DNA from: VRUE01 sp963822295
GTDB taxonomy: Bacteria > Actinomycetota > Thermoleophilia > Solirubrobacterales > 70-9
NCBI GenBank assembly: GCA_963822295.1
Contig: CAWGHD010000002.1
Location: 1,798,001 to 1,862,000 of the forward strand
Direction: 5' to 3'
Length of the DNA: 64,000 nucleotides
The notes below the pieces were generated by a model. It made no database searches. It was not told the DNA's origin and saw only the letters and a list, made by a program, of their open reading frames with translations. The stretch's first letter is position 1, and each line of letters starts with the position of its first letter. Shown in pieces: positions 8,107 to 17,083 of this stretch. The position numbers were made by a program, and so were the translations under genes.

Positions 8107-8808
8107 CTAGTAGATGTAGTTGTGGAGCTTGGGCGGGTCGAGCACCGTGACCCGGCCCCGGCCGGGGCGCACGATTCCCGCCCTCTCGAGGTCGGCGAGG
8201 AAACGGCTGACGCTCTCCCGCGACGTGCCGGCGAGCTGGGCCAGGTCGGCCTGGTTCATCCGGATCGTCACCTCTCCCCCCTCCTCGCCGCGCGGGGACT
8301 CCTCGGCGACGAGCTGCGAGAGGACGCCCGCGACCCGGCTCGGGACCGTCTGGAAGGACTGCCGCGAGATCCGCTCGTTGGCGGTCCGCAGGCGCCGCAC
8401 CAGGGCGGCGACGAGCTTCACGGTGATTTCCGGATGGCGGGCGAGCAGCGAGCGCACCTCGCCCGCCGGCAGCGCCAGCAGCTCGCCGTCGAGCAGCGAT
8501 TCGACGCTCGCCGAGCGGACCTCGCCGTCGAGCATCGCCAGCTCCCCGAAGATGTCGCCGGGGCCGAGCGTCGCCAGCGTGATCGCGCGCCCGTCGGAGT
8601 GCTCGCGGGTGACGCGGAAGCTGCCGCTGCGGACGATGTAGCAGGCGTCGGAGTGGTCTCCCTCGTGGAACACGCGGGTCGCCGCCGGAAAGGTTCGCGG
8701 CACCGCGACCCGGGAGAAGCGCTCCAGCTCACCCTGCTCGAGGTCGGAGAAGAGCGGCACGCTGCGCAGCAGCTCGACCGGGCTCTGACTGGCCTCTTGC
8801 TCCCCCAT
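8107..8808 (-). CDS. Crp/Fnr-family transcriptional regulator
   Basis: 233 residues. The N-terminal cyclic-nucleotide-binding beta-barrel (about 15-130) includes the phosphate-binding-cassette-like GPGDIFGELAMLDGEVRSAS. A long dimerisation helix follows. A C-terminal winged helix has the recognition segment NQADLAQLAGTSRESVSR (about 180-197), the classical Crp HTH. The cassette keeps FGE..L and R.A, as in cAMP-type sensors, but the ligand is not provable. A GATAAT hexamer 6 bases before the ATG may be its -10 box. It lies 27 bases after lhr. Crp proteins with this spacing of motifs are common single-copy global regulators in actinobacteria. Confidence 0.92.
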   Translation of the reverse strand: MGEQEASQSPVELLRSVPLFSDLEQGELERFSRVAVPRTFPAATRVFHEGDHSDACYIVRSGSFRVTREHSDGRAITLATLGPGDIFGELAMLDGEVRSASVESLLDGELLALPAGEVRSLLARHPEITVKLVAALVRRLRTANERISRQSFQTVPSRVAGVLSQLVAEESPRGEEGGEVTIRMNQADLAQLAGTSRESVSRFLADLERAGIVRPGRGRVTVLDPPKLHNYIY

Positions 8809-8814
8809 GCTCCG

Positions 8815-8820
8815 ATTATC
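8815..8820 (-). promoter_or_regulatory. -10-like hexamer GATAAT before the Crp-family gene
   Basis: Close to the consensus TATAAT and 6 bases before the ATG at 8808. It would make a leaderless transcript, or a promoter internal to the lhr-crp-pcm run. Confidence 0.45.
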
Positions 8821-8835
8821 GCCCTATTCCGCGAC

Positions 8836-11800
8836 TCAGGCGGAGGCGGTCAGTTTGCGCGGCCCGCCGCGGCTGAAGCCGGCGCCGAGCAGGGCGGCCT
8901 CGTGGGGGGAGCCGATGACGGGCTCGCCGTCGACCTTCTCGACCGCCAGCTTCTGCAGGATCCCGGCCGCGACCGCGTCGGCGAGGGCGCGCATCGCCGC
9001 GCCGAGGTCGGCGTCGTCGAGCTTGGCGAGCCGCAGGATGCCGCGCCCGCCGCGCTCGACGTAGAGGACCGGCTCGCCGTCGCGGAGGAGGACATGGGCG
9101 CCCGGGGCCCGCGAAGGCCGCCGGCCTCCCTCGCGTTTCGGCCAGGGCAGCGAGGCGCCGTAGGGGTTGGCCGGGTCGGTCGCGGCCAGGACCAGATACG
9201 ACCCCTGGTCCTCCGGCAGCGAGCGCAGCCGCTCGACGGCGCCGGGCAGCGCGAACTGGGCGCCGCCCAGGCCCTCGACGAAGTAGCCGCGACGGGCGCT
9301 GCCGAGCAGCTCGAGGTTGCCGAGCTCGGCGTAGAGGGTCGAGAAGCCGCCCGGGATCCCCTCGGCGAGCACAGTCTCGCGGGTGACGATGCCGTAGCGC
9401 TCGAGCATCAGCTCGGCCTGGGCGCGCAGGCGCGGGCCGGCGGCCGGGGAGCTCTCGAAGAGCGGGGCGACCAGGGACCAGCGGCCCTGGACCGCCGCGC
9501 CGGCGCCGCCGCGGCGGCGGGCGAAGCGGCGCCCGCCGCGTTCCTGGCTGGGAACGGAGCGCAGCCGCGGGGCGCGCAGCGGCGAGAAGGCGTCGTTGGT
9601 GACCTCGCCGGACCAGGCCAGGTCCCAGAGCGCGTTGTGCAGCTCCTCGGCGGGCGGCTCGAGGTCGGCGAGCAGGTCGAGCCAGAAGGCCGGGCCGGCG
9701 GCGAGGCGCTCGCGGATCGCGTCGTGCGGCTCCCCCTCGGCCCGCTCCAGCTTCACGTTCGCGGGGGGCGGGCCGGCGAGGCGGACGTCCTCGCGGAAGT
9801 AGAGGGCGATGCGGCCGTCGTTGCGACCGCGGGCGCCGGCGCCGATCCAGACGAGCTCGCCACTGGTGCAGAGCTCGTCGAGCCAGGCCGGGGAGTAGGC
9901 GCCGAGGCGCCGCGGCAGCACGTCCTCCTCCCAGACCTTCGGGGTGAGGGTGACGCCCTGCAACGGGACCAGCGCCTCGCGCAGCCGGTCCGGCCCGGCG
10001 CCCGCGGCGCGGTGGGCGTCGACGTTCTGCCAGTTGGAGATGAAGCGCGCGAAGCGGTCGCGGGAGGCGGGCTCGACCTCGCGACGCAGGTGGGCGAGGC
10101 TGGCGCGCCGCACCCGGCGCAGGACCTCGGTGTCGCACCACTCGCGCTCGCGCCCCCCGGGCAGGAGCTCGCCGCGGACGAGGTCGCCGCCGCGCTCGAG
10201 CTCGCGCAGCGCCGGCGTCGGGTCGACGCCGTAGCGGTTGGCCGGCTGCGCGGTGGGGAAGGGGCCGTGGGTGCGCGCGTAGCGGCGCAGCAGCGCCAGC
10301 ATCGGGTCGGCGCCGGCCTCGAGGAAGCTCTCCGGCAGCCCGGGCGGCGGCGGCACGCCGAGCGCGTCGCGGTACATGCCGGCGTCCTCGCCGGCGATGT
10401 AGCGCTCCTCGCCGGCGATGCGGACCAGCGCGACGCGCCGCTCGTCGACCAGCTTCTCGAGCATCGAGGCGGCCGAGTAGCCCTCCGCGACCCGCTCCGC
10501 GCACTCCTCCGCGGTCAGGTCCCCGACGTTGCGGAGGACCTGCTGGAGCGCGTCGCGGTCGCCGGCCCGACCTAGATTGGCGGTGCGGTGCTGGAGCTGG
10601 GCCTCGACCTCGACCAGCGCCTCCGGGTCGATCAGGTCGCGCAGCGCCTCCTGTCCGAGCAGCTCGCGCAGGAGGTCGCGGTCGAGGGCGAGGGCCGCCG
10701 CGCGGCGCTCCGCGTTCGGCGTGTCCCCCTCGTACATGTAGGTGGCGACGTAGTCGAAGAGCAGCGAGGAGGCGAAGGGCGAGGCGCTGGGCGTCTCCAC
10801 CTCGACCAGGCTGAGCTTGCGCGAGTGGATGTCGGTGAGGAGCTGGGCGAGGGAGGGCAGGTCGAGGACGTCGCGCAGGCACTCGCGGTAGGTCTCGAGG
10901 ATGACCGGGAAGCGGGGGTGGTCGCGGGCCACCTCGAGCAGGCTCTGCGACTTCAGGCGCTGCTGCCAGAGGGGGGTGCGCTTGCCGGGGTAGGCGCGCG
11001 GCAGCAGCAGCGAGCGGGCGGCGTTCTCGCGGAAGCGGGCCCCGAAGAGCGCCGAGCCCGAGAGCTCGGCGACGACCAGGTCCTCGATCTCGTCGGGCTC
11101 GACCAGGACCAGGTCGGTCGGCGGCGGCTCGTCGGCGTCGGGGAGGTGGATGACGATGCCGTCGTCCGACCAGATCGCGTCCACCTCGAGGTCGCGCTCG
11201 TTGCGGACCTTCTGGCTCAGCGCCAGCCCCCAGGCGGCGTGGACGCGGCCGCCGTAGGGAGAGAGGATGCAGAGGCGCCAGTCGCCGATCTCGTCGCGGA
11301 AGCGCTCGACGACGATCGTCTCGTCGGAGGGCACGACCCTGGTCGCCGCCTGCTGCTCGCGCAGGTAGGCGACGAGGTTCTCGGCGGCGCGACGATCGAG
11401 GTCGCACTCGAGGGCCAGCTCCTCCGGCTCCTTGGAGACCGCCTCGCGGGCGAAGGCGCCGATCGCCCTGCCCAGCTCCGCCGGGCGGCCGATCCCGTCG
11501 CCCTTCCAGAAGGGGACCGCGCCGGGCACGCCGGGGGCCGGGGTGACGATCACCCGGTCGCGGGTGATGTCCTCGATCCGCCAGGTCGTCGCGCCGAGCA
11601 GGAAGGTCTGCCCGGGGCGCGCCTCGTAGACCATCTCCTCGTCGAGCTCGCCGACCCGGCGGCCGTCCGGGAGGTGGACCCCGTAGAGACCGCGGTCGGG
11701 GATCGTGCCGGCGTTGGTGACGACCAGCTGGAGGGCGCCTTTGCGCCCGTGCATGGTGCCCGCGGCGCGGTCCCAGACGATCCGTGGGCGCAGCTCGGCG

Positions 11801-13338
11801 AAGCGGTCCGAGGGGTAGCGCCCGTCGAGCATGTCGAGGACGTTCTCGAGCTGCTCGCGGGAGAGGTCGTGGAAGGGCTCCGAGGCGGTCACCAGCGACT
11901 CGACCTCGTCGATCCTCCACTCGTCGAGCGCGGCCATCGAGACCAGGTGCTGGGCGAGCACGTCGAGCGGGTTCTGGGGGATCACCGTCTCCTCGATTTC
12001 CCCCGCCCGCATCCGCTTGGCGACGACGGCGCACTCGAGCAGGTCGGCGCGGAACTTGGGGAAGATGCGTCCGCGGGAGACCTCGCCGAGCGAGTGGCCG
12101 GCGCGGCCGACGCGCTGCAGGCCGCGGCTCACCGACTTCGGCGACTCGACCTGGATCACCAGGTCCACCGCCCCCATGTCGATCCCCAGCTCCAGGGACG
12201 ACGTCGCCACCAGGCACGGAAGCTGCCCGGACTTCAGCATCTCCTCGACCAGCAACCGCTCCTCGTGGGAGAGGGAGCCGTGATGGGCCCGTGCAATCTC
12301 GACCACGCCCTCGCCCTCGGCCCCGGAGGAGCCGTTCCCCCCGTGCTCCGTAGCCGGCAGCTCCTGCTCGCCTTCGCCGTTGGCGAGCTCGTTGAGGCGC
12401 TTCGCGAGCCGCTCAGCCGCCCTCCGCGCGTTGACGAAGATGATCGTCGAGTTGTGTTCCTGCACGAGCTTGAGCAGCTCGGGGTAGATCGCGGGCCAGA
12501 TCGAGCGCACGTGGGCCAGGGGCTCACCCTCCGCAGGCACGCCCTCCGAATTCGGGAAGTTCGGCGCCCCGGGTTCGGCCATGTCCTCGACCGGCACCAC
12601 GATCTCGAGGTCGAGCTCCTTCGCCACCCCCGCATCGACGATCTCGCACTCCCGCTTGGGCCCGACGAGGAACTGAGCTATCCGCTCAAGCGGGCGCTGG
12701 GTCGCGGACAGCCCGATGCGCTGGACCGAGGCCCCCTCCCGCGCCTCCGCCACAAGGTGATCGAGCCTCTCCAGGCTCAATGCCAGGTGGCTGCCGCGCT
12801 TCGACTGGGCCACGGCGTGGATCTCGTCGACGATCACCGCCTCCGTGGTCGCGAGGATCTCGCGGACGCTCGACGAGAGCATCAAATAGAGCGACTCCGG
12901 TGTGGTGATCAGAATGTCCGGCGGGTTTTTTTTCATCGCCCGCCGCTCCGACTGCGGCGTGTCCCCCGTCCTCAGCCCGACCGAGATGTCGGCGCCGATC
13001 CCGCGCAGCGGCGCCCGCAGGTTGCGCTCGATGTCGTAGGAGAGGGCCTTCAGCGGCGAGACGTAGACCAGCCTCACCCCCGGCGGGCGCTCGCCCGAGT
13101 CGCGCGAGAGGCGGTCGATCCCCCAGAGGAAGCTGGCCAGGGTCTTGCCGGAGCCGGTCGGGGCGCAGATCAGGGCGTTCGCGCCGCCGGAGATCGCCTC
13201 CCAGCCGCCGATCTGGGCAGGGGTCGGGCCCTCGAAGGAGGCCTCGAACCAGCGCCGCACCGGGGCGCTGAAGGGCGCCAGCGGGTCAGATGCCGCACTC
13301 GATTTCGCGTCGGTGGCCAACCCACCGATCTTACGCAC
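8836..13338 (-). CDS. lhr: Full-length Lhr-type ATP-dependent DNA helicase (superfamily 2)
   Basis: About 1500 residues, the length of bacterial full-length Lhr, a 3'-5' translocating helicase linked to DNA repair. Walker A APTGSGKT is at ~59-66, DEIH at ~171-174 and SAT at ~211-213. Motif VI (QRVGRAGH) follows later, then the winged-helix/beta-barrel Lhr core, then the long C-terminal domain found only in the long form. The start is uncertain. The frame is open to a TTG at 13365, but that lies inside a palindromic repeat. GTG at 13338 is used here, and TTG at 13320, just before ATDAKSSAASDP, is an alternative. No obvious Shine-Dalgarno supports any of them. It leads a minus-strand run with the Crp-like and pcm genes. 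Confidence 0.93.
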   Translation of the reverse strand: MRKIGGLATDAKSSAASDPLAPFSAPVRRWFEASFEGPTPAQIGGWEAISGGANALICAPTGSGKTLASFLWGIDRLSRDSGERPPGVRLVYVSPLKALSYDIERNLRAPLRGIGADISVGLRTGDTPQSERRAMKKNPPDILITTPESLYLMLSSSVREILATTEAVIVDEIHAVAQSKRGSHLALSLERLDHLVAEAREGASVQRIGLSATQRPLERIAQFLVGPKRECEIVDAGVAKELDLEIVVPVEDMAEPGAPNFPNSEGVPAEGEPLAHVRSIWPAIYPELLKLVQEHNSTIIFVNARRAAERLAKRLNELANGEGEQELPATEHGGNGSSGAEGEGVVEIARAHHGSLSHEERLLVEEMLKSGQLPCLVATSSLELGIDMGAVDLVIQVESPKSVSRGLQRVGRAGHSLGEVSRGRIFPKFRADLLECAVVAKRMRAGEIEETVIPQNPLDVLAQHLVSMAALDEWRIDEVESLVTASEPFHDLSREQLENVLDMLDGRYPSDRFAELRPRIVWDRAAGTMHGRKGALQLVVTNAGTIPDRGLYGVHLPDGRRVGELDEEMVYEARPGQTFLLGATTWRIEDITRDRVIVTPAPGVPGAVPFWKGDGIGRPAELGRAIGAFAREAVSKEPEELALECDLDRRAAENLVAYLREQQAATRVVPSDETIVVERFRDEIGDWRLCILSPYGGRVHAAWGLALSQKVRNERDLEVDAIWSDDGIVIHLPDADEPPPTDLVLVEPDEIEDLVVAELSGSALFGARFRENAARSLLLPRAYPGKRTPLWQQRLKSQSLLEVARDHPRFPVILETYRECLRDVLDLPSLAQLLTDIHSRKLSLVEVETPSASPFASSLLFDYVATYMYEGDTPNAERRAAALALDRDLLRELLGQEALRDLIDPEALVEVEAQLQHRTANLGRAGDRDALQQVLRNVGDLTAEECAERVAEGYSAASMLEKLVDERRVALVRIAGEERYIAGEDAGMYRDALGVPPPPGLPESFLEAGADPMLALLRRYARTHGPFPTAQPANRYGVDPTPALRELERGGDLVRGELLPGGREREWCDTEVLRRVRRASLAHLRREVEPASRDRFARFISNWQNVDAHRAAGAGPDRLREALVPLQGVTLTPKVWEEDVLPRRLGAYSPAWLDELCTSGELVWIGAGARGRNDGRIALYFREDVRLAGPPPANVKLERAEGEPHDAIRERLAAGPAFWLDLLADLEPPAEELHNALWDLAWSGEVTNDAFSPLRAPRLRSVPSQERGGRRFARRRGGAGAAVQGRWSLVAPLFESSPAAGPRLRAQAELMLERYGIVTRETVLAEGIPGGFSTLYAELGNLELLGSARRGYFVEGLGGAQFALPGAVERLRSLPEDQGSYLVLAATDPANPYGASLPWPKREGGRRPSRAPGAHVLLRDGEPVLYVERGGRGILRLAKLDDADLGAAMRALADAVAAGILQKLAVEKVDGEPVIGSPHEAALLGAGFSRGGPRKLTASA

Positions 13339-13340
13339 CC

Positions 13341-13358
13341 GGCCCGGCGGGCCGGGCC
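13341..13358. repeat. GC-only hairpin next to the palindromic repeat
   Basis: GGCCCGGC and its complement around GG, lying between the possible lhr starts and the palindrome at 13364-13412. In the lhr leader it could hinder ribosome access. It may simply be part of the same inserted element. Confidence 0.4.
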
Positions 13359-13363
13359 GGGCC

Positions 13364-13412
13364 AAATCCCATCAAGTTCGCCATGCATCGCATGGCGAAC
13401 TTGATGGGATTT
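13364..13412. repeat. Perfect palindromic repeat, copy 2
   Basis: 23-base arms with no mismatch around the loop ATC. It shares its core (ATCCCATCAAGTTCGCCATG) with the copy at 314-358. It lies between the stop of the glycoside-hydrolase-like gene at 13428 and the 5' end of lhr, both on the minus strand. It may terminate transcription of the upstream gene, and it carries the outermost possible lhr start codon. Confidence 0.85.
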
Positions 13413-13427
13413 GAAATTTCCCGGGGC

Positions 13428-14588
13428 TCAGCCCGTGGTGCCGCCGGAGAACTTGACGTAGGCGGGCCAGGAGGGCTTGGGGACGAAGCCGTCGCCGAAG
13501 AGGCCGGTGCCGTCGCAGAAGTTGCAGACTTCCTTGCGGTCGTCGACGGAGAACCAGATCACCCGCTTGATCTTCCAGCGCGCCTGGTTCCGCTGCAGCA
13601 GGCCGAAGGCCCCCTTCAGCTGCGTGGCCTGGCCCTGGAGGCCCTTGGCGAAGAGGTTGGTCCTCGTGGGCTTGCCGGAGCTCCAGCCGAGCTCGGTGAT
13701 CCAGAGCCCCTTGCCGGGGTCGCCCGCCTTCCTGAGCGCCTCCCGCACTTTTTCGATCGAGGGGGTCAGCATCGGGAAGTTGATCGTGTACGGGTGCAGC
13801 GCGATCGCCTGGAACTTCGACTTGATCCCCGGCGTCGTGCGGTACATCTGTTCGAGGAATTCGGCCGCGAAGTAGGCCGGCCTCGGTTTGATCTTCAGGT
13901 ACCGGCCGGTCGCTTCCTTCGGTTCGGCGAAGAGGCCGGCGAGGATCAGCTTGGCGCCGCTGTCGACCGATTTGATCGCCGTGTGGGAGATCTTGACCAG
14001 CTTCCCGTACTCGGCGGGGCTCGGCTGGGCGACGAAGTATTTGAAGTTCGGCTCGTTCCAGATCTGCCAGGTGCGGATCGGCTTGTAGGGAACGCCGGGG
14101 TTCGCGGCCCAGAACGCCCCGTTGGGGCCGTAGCGCTGCACGACGAGGGTCAGGAAGGTCTGCCAGCCGGAGCGCTGCGCGCCGGTGCGGACCGGCAGGC
14201 TCTGAGGAGCGCTGGCTTTGGCCGCGCGGTTGACCACCACGGTCTTCACGGCCCAGTCCGGCGCGCCGGTGACGAACGGCAGGGCTTCGATCCCGTGCCT
14301 GCTGGCGCCGGTGACCAGCGAGTCGACGTAGTTCCAGTCAGGGGCCGCGCCCTCGACGGTCTGAATGGCGCTCCATTCGACCGGGAAGCGGATCGTGTCC
14401 ACCCCGCCGGCCTGAAGCCGTTCGAACTCTTCGGTCGTCGGCACCGCCTGGGGCGCCACCCCCCAGAACTTGGCGGGCACGGCGGCGGCGCTCTGCGCGA
14501 GGCCGCCGCAGGCGATCGCGACGGTCGCGACGGCCAATGCCGCCCACGCACGATTCCGCCTCAGAAGGCCACTGCCCTCGTGGGACAC
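13428..14588 (-). CDS. Secreted clan-A (GH5/GH39-like) glycoside-hydrolase-like protein, paralogue 1
   Basis: 386 residues with an N-terminal signal peptide (hydrophobic ~15-36, AAA before ~37). A TIM-barrel pattern carries the two clan-A catalytic glutamates: WNEPN (Glu179, acid/base) and WITELGW (Glu299, nucleophile). Near the C-terminus a Cys pair, CNFCDGTGLF (355 and 358), is shared with paralogues at 51298 and 53725. The substrate is unknown; location beside a polysaccharide locus suggests action on the cell's own glycan. The GTG start is 3 bases after the stop of the upstream membrane-protein gene, so the two are coupled. Confidence 0.85.
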   Translation of the reverse strand: MSHEGSGLLRRNRAWAALAVATVAIACGGLAQSAAAVPAKFWGVAPQAVPTTEEFERLQAGGVDTIRFPVEWSAIQTVEGAAPDWNYVDSLVTGASRHGIEALPFVTGAPDWAVKTVVVNRAAKASAPQSLPVRTGAQRSGWQTFLTLVVQRYGPNGAFWAANPGVPYKPIRTWQIWNEPNFKYFVAQPSPAEYGKLVKISHTAIKSVDSGAKLILAGLFAEPKEATGRYLKIKPRPAYFAAEFLEQMYRTTPGIKSKFQAIALHPYTINFPMLTPSIEKVREALRKAGDPGKGLWITELGWSSGKPTRTNLFAKGLQGQATQLKGAFGLLQRNQARWKIKRVIWFSVDDRKEVCNFCDGTGLFGDGFVPKPSWPAYVKFSGGTTG

Positions 14589-14591
14589 GGG

Positions 14592-15152
14592 CTAGCCGGC
14601 CTTTGTCGAGAGCGAGGGCTCGCCGCCGGCGTCGCCGCGGCGCCGCTGGCGGATCATCACGGCCGCGACCGAGATCGCGGCGAGCACGAGGATTCCGATC
14701 AGGATCGGCACCAGCGGCGAGGAGCCGCCATCGTCGGACTCGGTGGTCACAATCTTGCTCGGGGCGGGCGCCTGCACCTTGGCTGGAGCCTCCCGGTTGG
14801 AGCCCTTGTCTGGGCTACCCTGCCCGGTACCGCCGTCCTGGCCCTTGGCCGCAGCCCCACCTTCCGATTCCGATGACCCTTCCGACGACTCTTCAGACGT
14901 TTCTTCGTAGCCCGGGTCCGCGGGGGCTTCGGCGCCGCCGCTCTTCGGATCGGCCTGCGTCTTGGCGATCGGTTCGTTGGGGTCGGCGTTCTTGTTCCCG
15001 GGACCCGGCGTAGCCACTTCGTACTGCGCCCCCACCGAGGCCTGAGAGAGCACGGGAAAGCAAGCCAATGCCAGCAGAGCAAGCACTGACGAAAGCAAGA
15101 GAATGGAGCGGCCCGAGCTCTCGGGCCGGAGGCGGCGCATCCCGTTCGTCAT
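14592..15152 (-). CDS. Two-helix membrane protein with acidic Ser/Gly-rich linker, function unknown
   Basis: 186 residues. The N-terminal hydrophobic segment (about 15-38) looks like a signal peptide or anchor. A low-complexity middle rich in Glu, Ser, Gly, Pro and Lys follows (EETSEESSEGSSESEGG). A second transmembrane helix near the C-terminus (PLVPILIGILVLAAISVAAV) is followed by RQRRRG, which should stay in the cytoplasm. The layout is that of a surface stalk protein. ATG at 15152 is chosen because TAACCT lies 8 bases upstream; this start overlaps the divergent polymerase/ligase gene by 85 bases. It is immediately followed by the glycoside-hydrolase-like gene, its probable operon partner. 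Confidence 0.65.
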   Translation of the reverse strand: MTNGMRRLRPESSGRSILLLSSVLALLALACFPVLSQASVGAQYEVATPGPGNKNADPNEPIAKTQADPKSGGAEAPADPGYEETSEESSEGSSESEGGAAAKGQDGGTGQGSPDKGSNREAPAKVQAPAPSKIVTTESDDGGSSPLVPILIGILVLAAISVAAVMIRQRRRGDAGGEPSLSTKAG

Positions 15153-17083
15153 CCGGCGCAAGGTTAGAGCAAACGGCGGCGCTGTTGGCCCCGGCCGCGC
15201 TGATCGTGGCGCTGGGCCTGTCTGGAGGCGGGTTTGACGTGAGCGACCGTCATTTTGCCGGGCTCGCCGCCTGGCTGGTCGTGGTCGGCCTGCTGGTGCT
15301 CGGTGCAGGCTCAGGCGCACGCCTCGGCTGGCCGCTCTACTCCGCGGTCGGGCTTTTCGGCTCTCTGGCGCTGTTGTCTGCAATTTCATCCCTCTGGTCG
15401 GGCTCGGTCGAGCTCAGCGTGATCGAGGCTGACCGGGTTCTGGTCTACCTCGGTTTCTTCCTTGCCGCATTCCTTATCGCCCAAACCGAAGAAAGACGTC
15501 AACGATTCGCTGAAGGGCTTGCAATAGGTGTCACGATCCTCGTCCTTCTGGGCCTGGCAAGCCGTCTCCTCCCGCACGTGGTCGAAGTCGCCCAGGGCCT
15601 GGGCAGCGGGCCGCGGCTGCGCTATCCGCTCGACTACTGGAACGCGAACGCGACGATCGGCGCGATCTCCGTGGCGCTGCTGCTCTGGATGACCCGCGGG
15701 TCGAGCTTCGCGGCGCTGCGCTGGGCGTCGGTGGCCGCGATGCCGGCCGTCTTCGTCGCCATGTACTTCACCTATTCGCGCGGGGGAGTGGTCGCCCTCG
15801 CGGTCGGCTGCCTATGTTTGCTCGCGCTCTCCCGCGACCGGCTCTGGCTGTTGGCGACGCTCGCGATCGCCGGCCTCGGGGCGCTGCCGGCGCTGATCGC
15901 GATCCCCGACCACCGCGGCGTCGCCGACAACCTCGCCTCTCAGACATCCGTTGACCAGGGCGTCACGATCCTGCTCATCCTGCTCGCCGGGACCGCCCTC
16001 GCGCTCGGCCTCTTCGCCCTCCTGCGCCGGCTCGAGCTGTCCGCCGGCGGCGCGACGAGGCGCGCCGTCGAGGTCTCTCGCGACCCGACCGTGCTGAAGG
16101 CGCTCGCGGCGGCGCTCGCGGTGCTCGCCGTCGGCGCGGCGATCGTCTTCGGCAGCCAGGCATGGGACGAGTTCACCGACTCCGAAATCGATTTCGCCAA
16201 GGACAACCCCTCCCAGCACTTCTCGAATTTGAACAGCGGCGGGCGCGACGACTTCTGGCGCGTCGCCATCGACGCCTTCGAGGAAGCGCCCGCGGCGGGG
16301 CAGGGCGCGGGCACCTACGAGTTCTCCTGGGAGCGCCGGCGCTCGATCGACCTCTCCCTGGTCGACGCCCACTCGCTCTACCTCGAGTCCTTCGCCGAGC
16401 TCGGCCTGCTCGGCGGGCTGATCGTGCTGGCGCTCTTCGGCGCCCTGCTCTGGATCGGGTTCTCGGCCTGGCGCGCCGCGCCGGCGCAACGGCGCGAGGC
16501 CTATGCCGCCCTGCTGGCGGCGATGCTGGTCTTCGCGGTCGGGGCCGCCTACGACTGGTTCTGGGAGATCGCCGTGATGACGGCGGTCTTCTGCCTCGCC
16601 GCCGGGGCGCTGGTCGCCGCCCGCTGCTCGCAGCTCTCCCCCGACGGCACCGACGATCGCTCGCGGCGGGAACGGCGCTTCGGGGTCGCGATCGGAGGGG
16701 TGGCGCTGGCCTGGATCACCGCCGCCGCCCTGATCGGCCCGCTGCTGGTCGAGCGCGAGATCGAGGCGAGCAGGGACGCCTACGACGACGGCGACCCGAT
16801 CGCCGCCGTCGACCACGCCGACACGGCCCGCTCGATCGAGCCCTGGGCCGCCTCCCCCTACTTCCAGCTCGGCCTGCTGGCCGAGGCCGAGGGCGAATAC
16901 GAGCTCGCGGTCGAGCGGCTGAGCGAGGCGATAGATCGCGAGGAGGAGAACTGGGAACTCTGGGCGACGCGCTCGCGGGTCCACTTCGAGGCCGGAGAAG
17001 AGGCCGCCGCCAGGGCCGACCTCGAACGGGCACGGGAGCTGAACCCGCTGGCGCCGCAGCTGCGCGAGGTGGAGGGCGAATGA
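15068..17083 (+). CDS. O-antigen ligase/polymerase-like membrane protein with C-terminal TPR
   Basis: 671 residues. About a dozen transmembrane helices occupy ~35-540. The Wzy_C/WaaL-type core is recognisable: YWNANATIGA, FTYSRGG, then NSGGRDDFWR and VDAHSLYLESFAELGLLGG in the large outer loop and following helix. The C-terminus (~580-671) is a soluble TPR-like segment (SPYFQLGLLAEAEGEYELAV). Members polymerise or transfer lipid-linked glycans outside the membrane. Its stop overlaps the next gene's start (ATGA), so it is coupled to the chain-initiating transferase. The ATG at 15068 is the only in-frame conventional start before the first helix and overlaps the divergent gene; a TTG near 15185 would avoid this but lies within the helix. 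Confidence 0.85.
   Translation: MPAEQALTKAREWSGPSSRAGGGASRSSSGARLEQTAALLAPAALIVALGLSGGGFDVSDRHFAGLAAWLVVVGLLVLGAGSGARLGWPLYSAVGLFGSLALLSAISSLWSGSVELSVIEADRVLVYLGFFLAAFLIAQTEERRQRFAEGLAIGVTILVLLGLASRLLPHVVEVAQGLGSGPRLRYPLDYWNANATIGAISVALLLWMTRGSSFAALRWASVAAMPAVFVAMYFTYSRGGVVALAVGCLCLLALSRDRLWLLATLAIAGLGALPALIAIPDHRGVADNLASQTSVDQGVTILLILLAGTALALGLFALLRRLELSAGGATRRAVEVSRDPTVLKALAAALAVLAVGAAIVFGSQAWDEFTDSEIDFAKDNPSQHFSNLNSGGRDDFWRVAIDAFEEAPAAGQGAGTYEFSWERRRSIDLSLVDAHSLYLESFAELGLLGGLIVLALFGALLWIGFSAWRAAPAQRREAYAALLAAMLVFAVGAAYDWFWEIAVMTAVFCLAAGALVAARCSQLSPDGTDDRSRRERRFGVAIGGVALAWITAAALIGPLLVEREIEASRDAYDDGDPIAAVDHADTARSIEPWAASPYFQLGLLAEAEGEYELAVERLSEAIDREEENWELWATRSRVHFEAGEEAAARADLERARELNPLAPQLREVEGE
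15161..15166 (-). promoter_or_regulatory. -10-like hexamer TAACCT before the two-helix membrane protein gene
   Basis: TANNNT hexamer 8 bases before the ATG at 15152; fits leaderless transcription and lies inside the 5' end of the divergent gene. Confidence 0.4.

Noticed and set aside
13170..13388. Short minus-strand frame starting at the ATG inside the palindrome (MHGELDGIWPG)
   Set aside because: It is out of frame with lhr, overlaps its conserved N-terminus and has no ribosome site; an accident of the palindrome's ATGs.
8014..13404. Very long plus-strand open frames opposite lhr
   Set aside because: High GC removes stop codons; the translations are low-complexity Arg/Ala/Gly/Val with no domain, while lhr on the minus strand has all helicase motifs.
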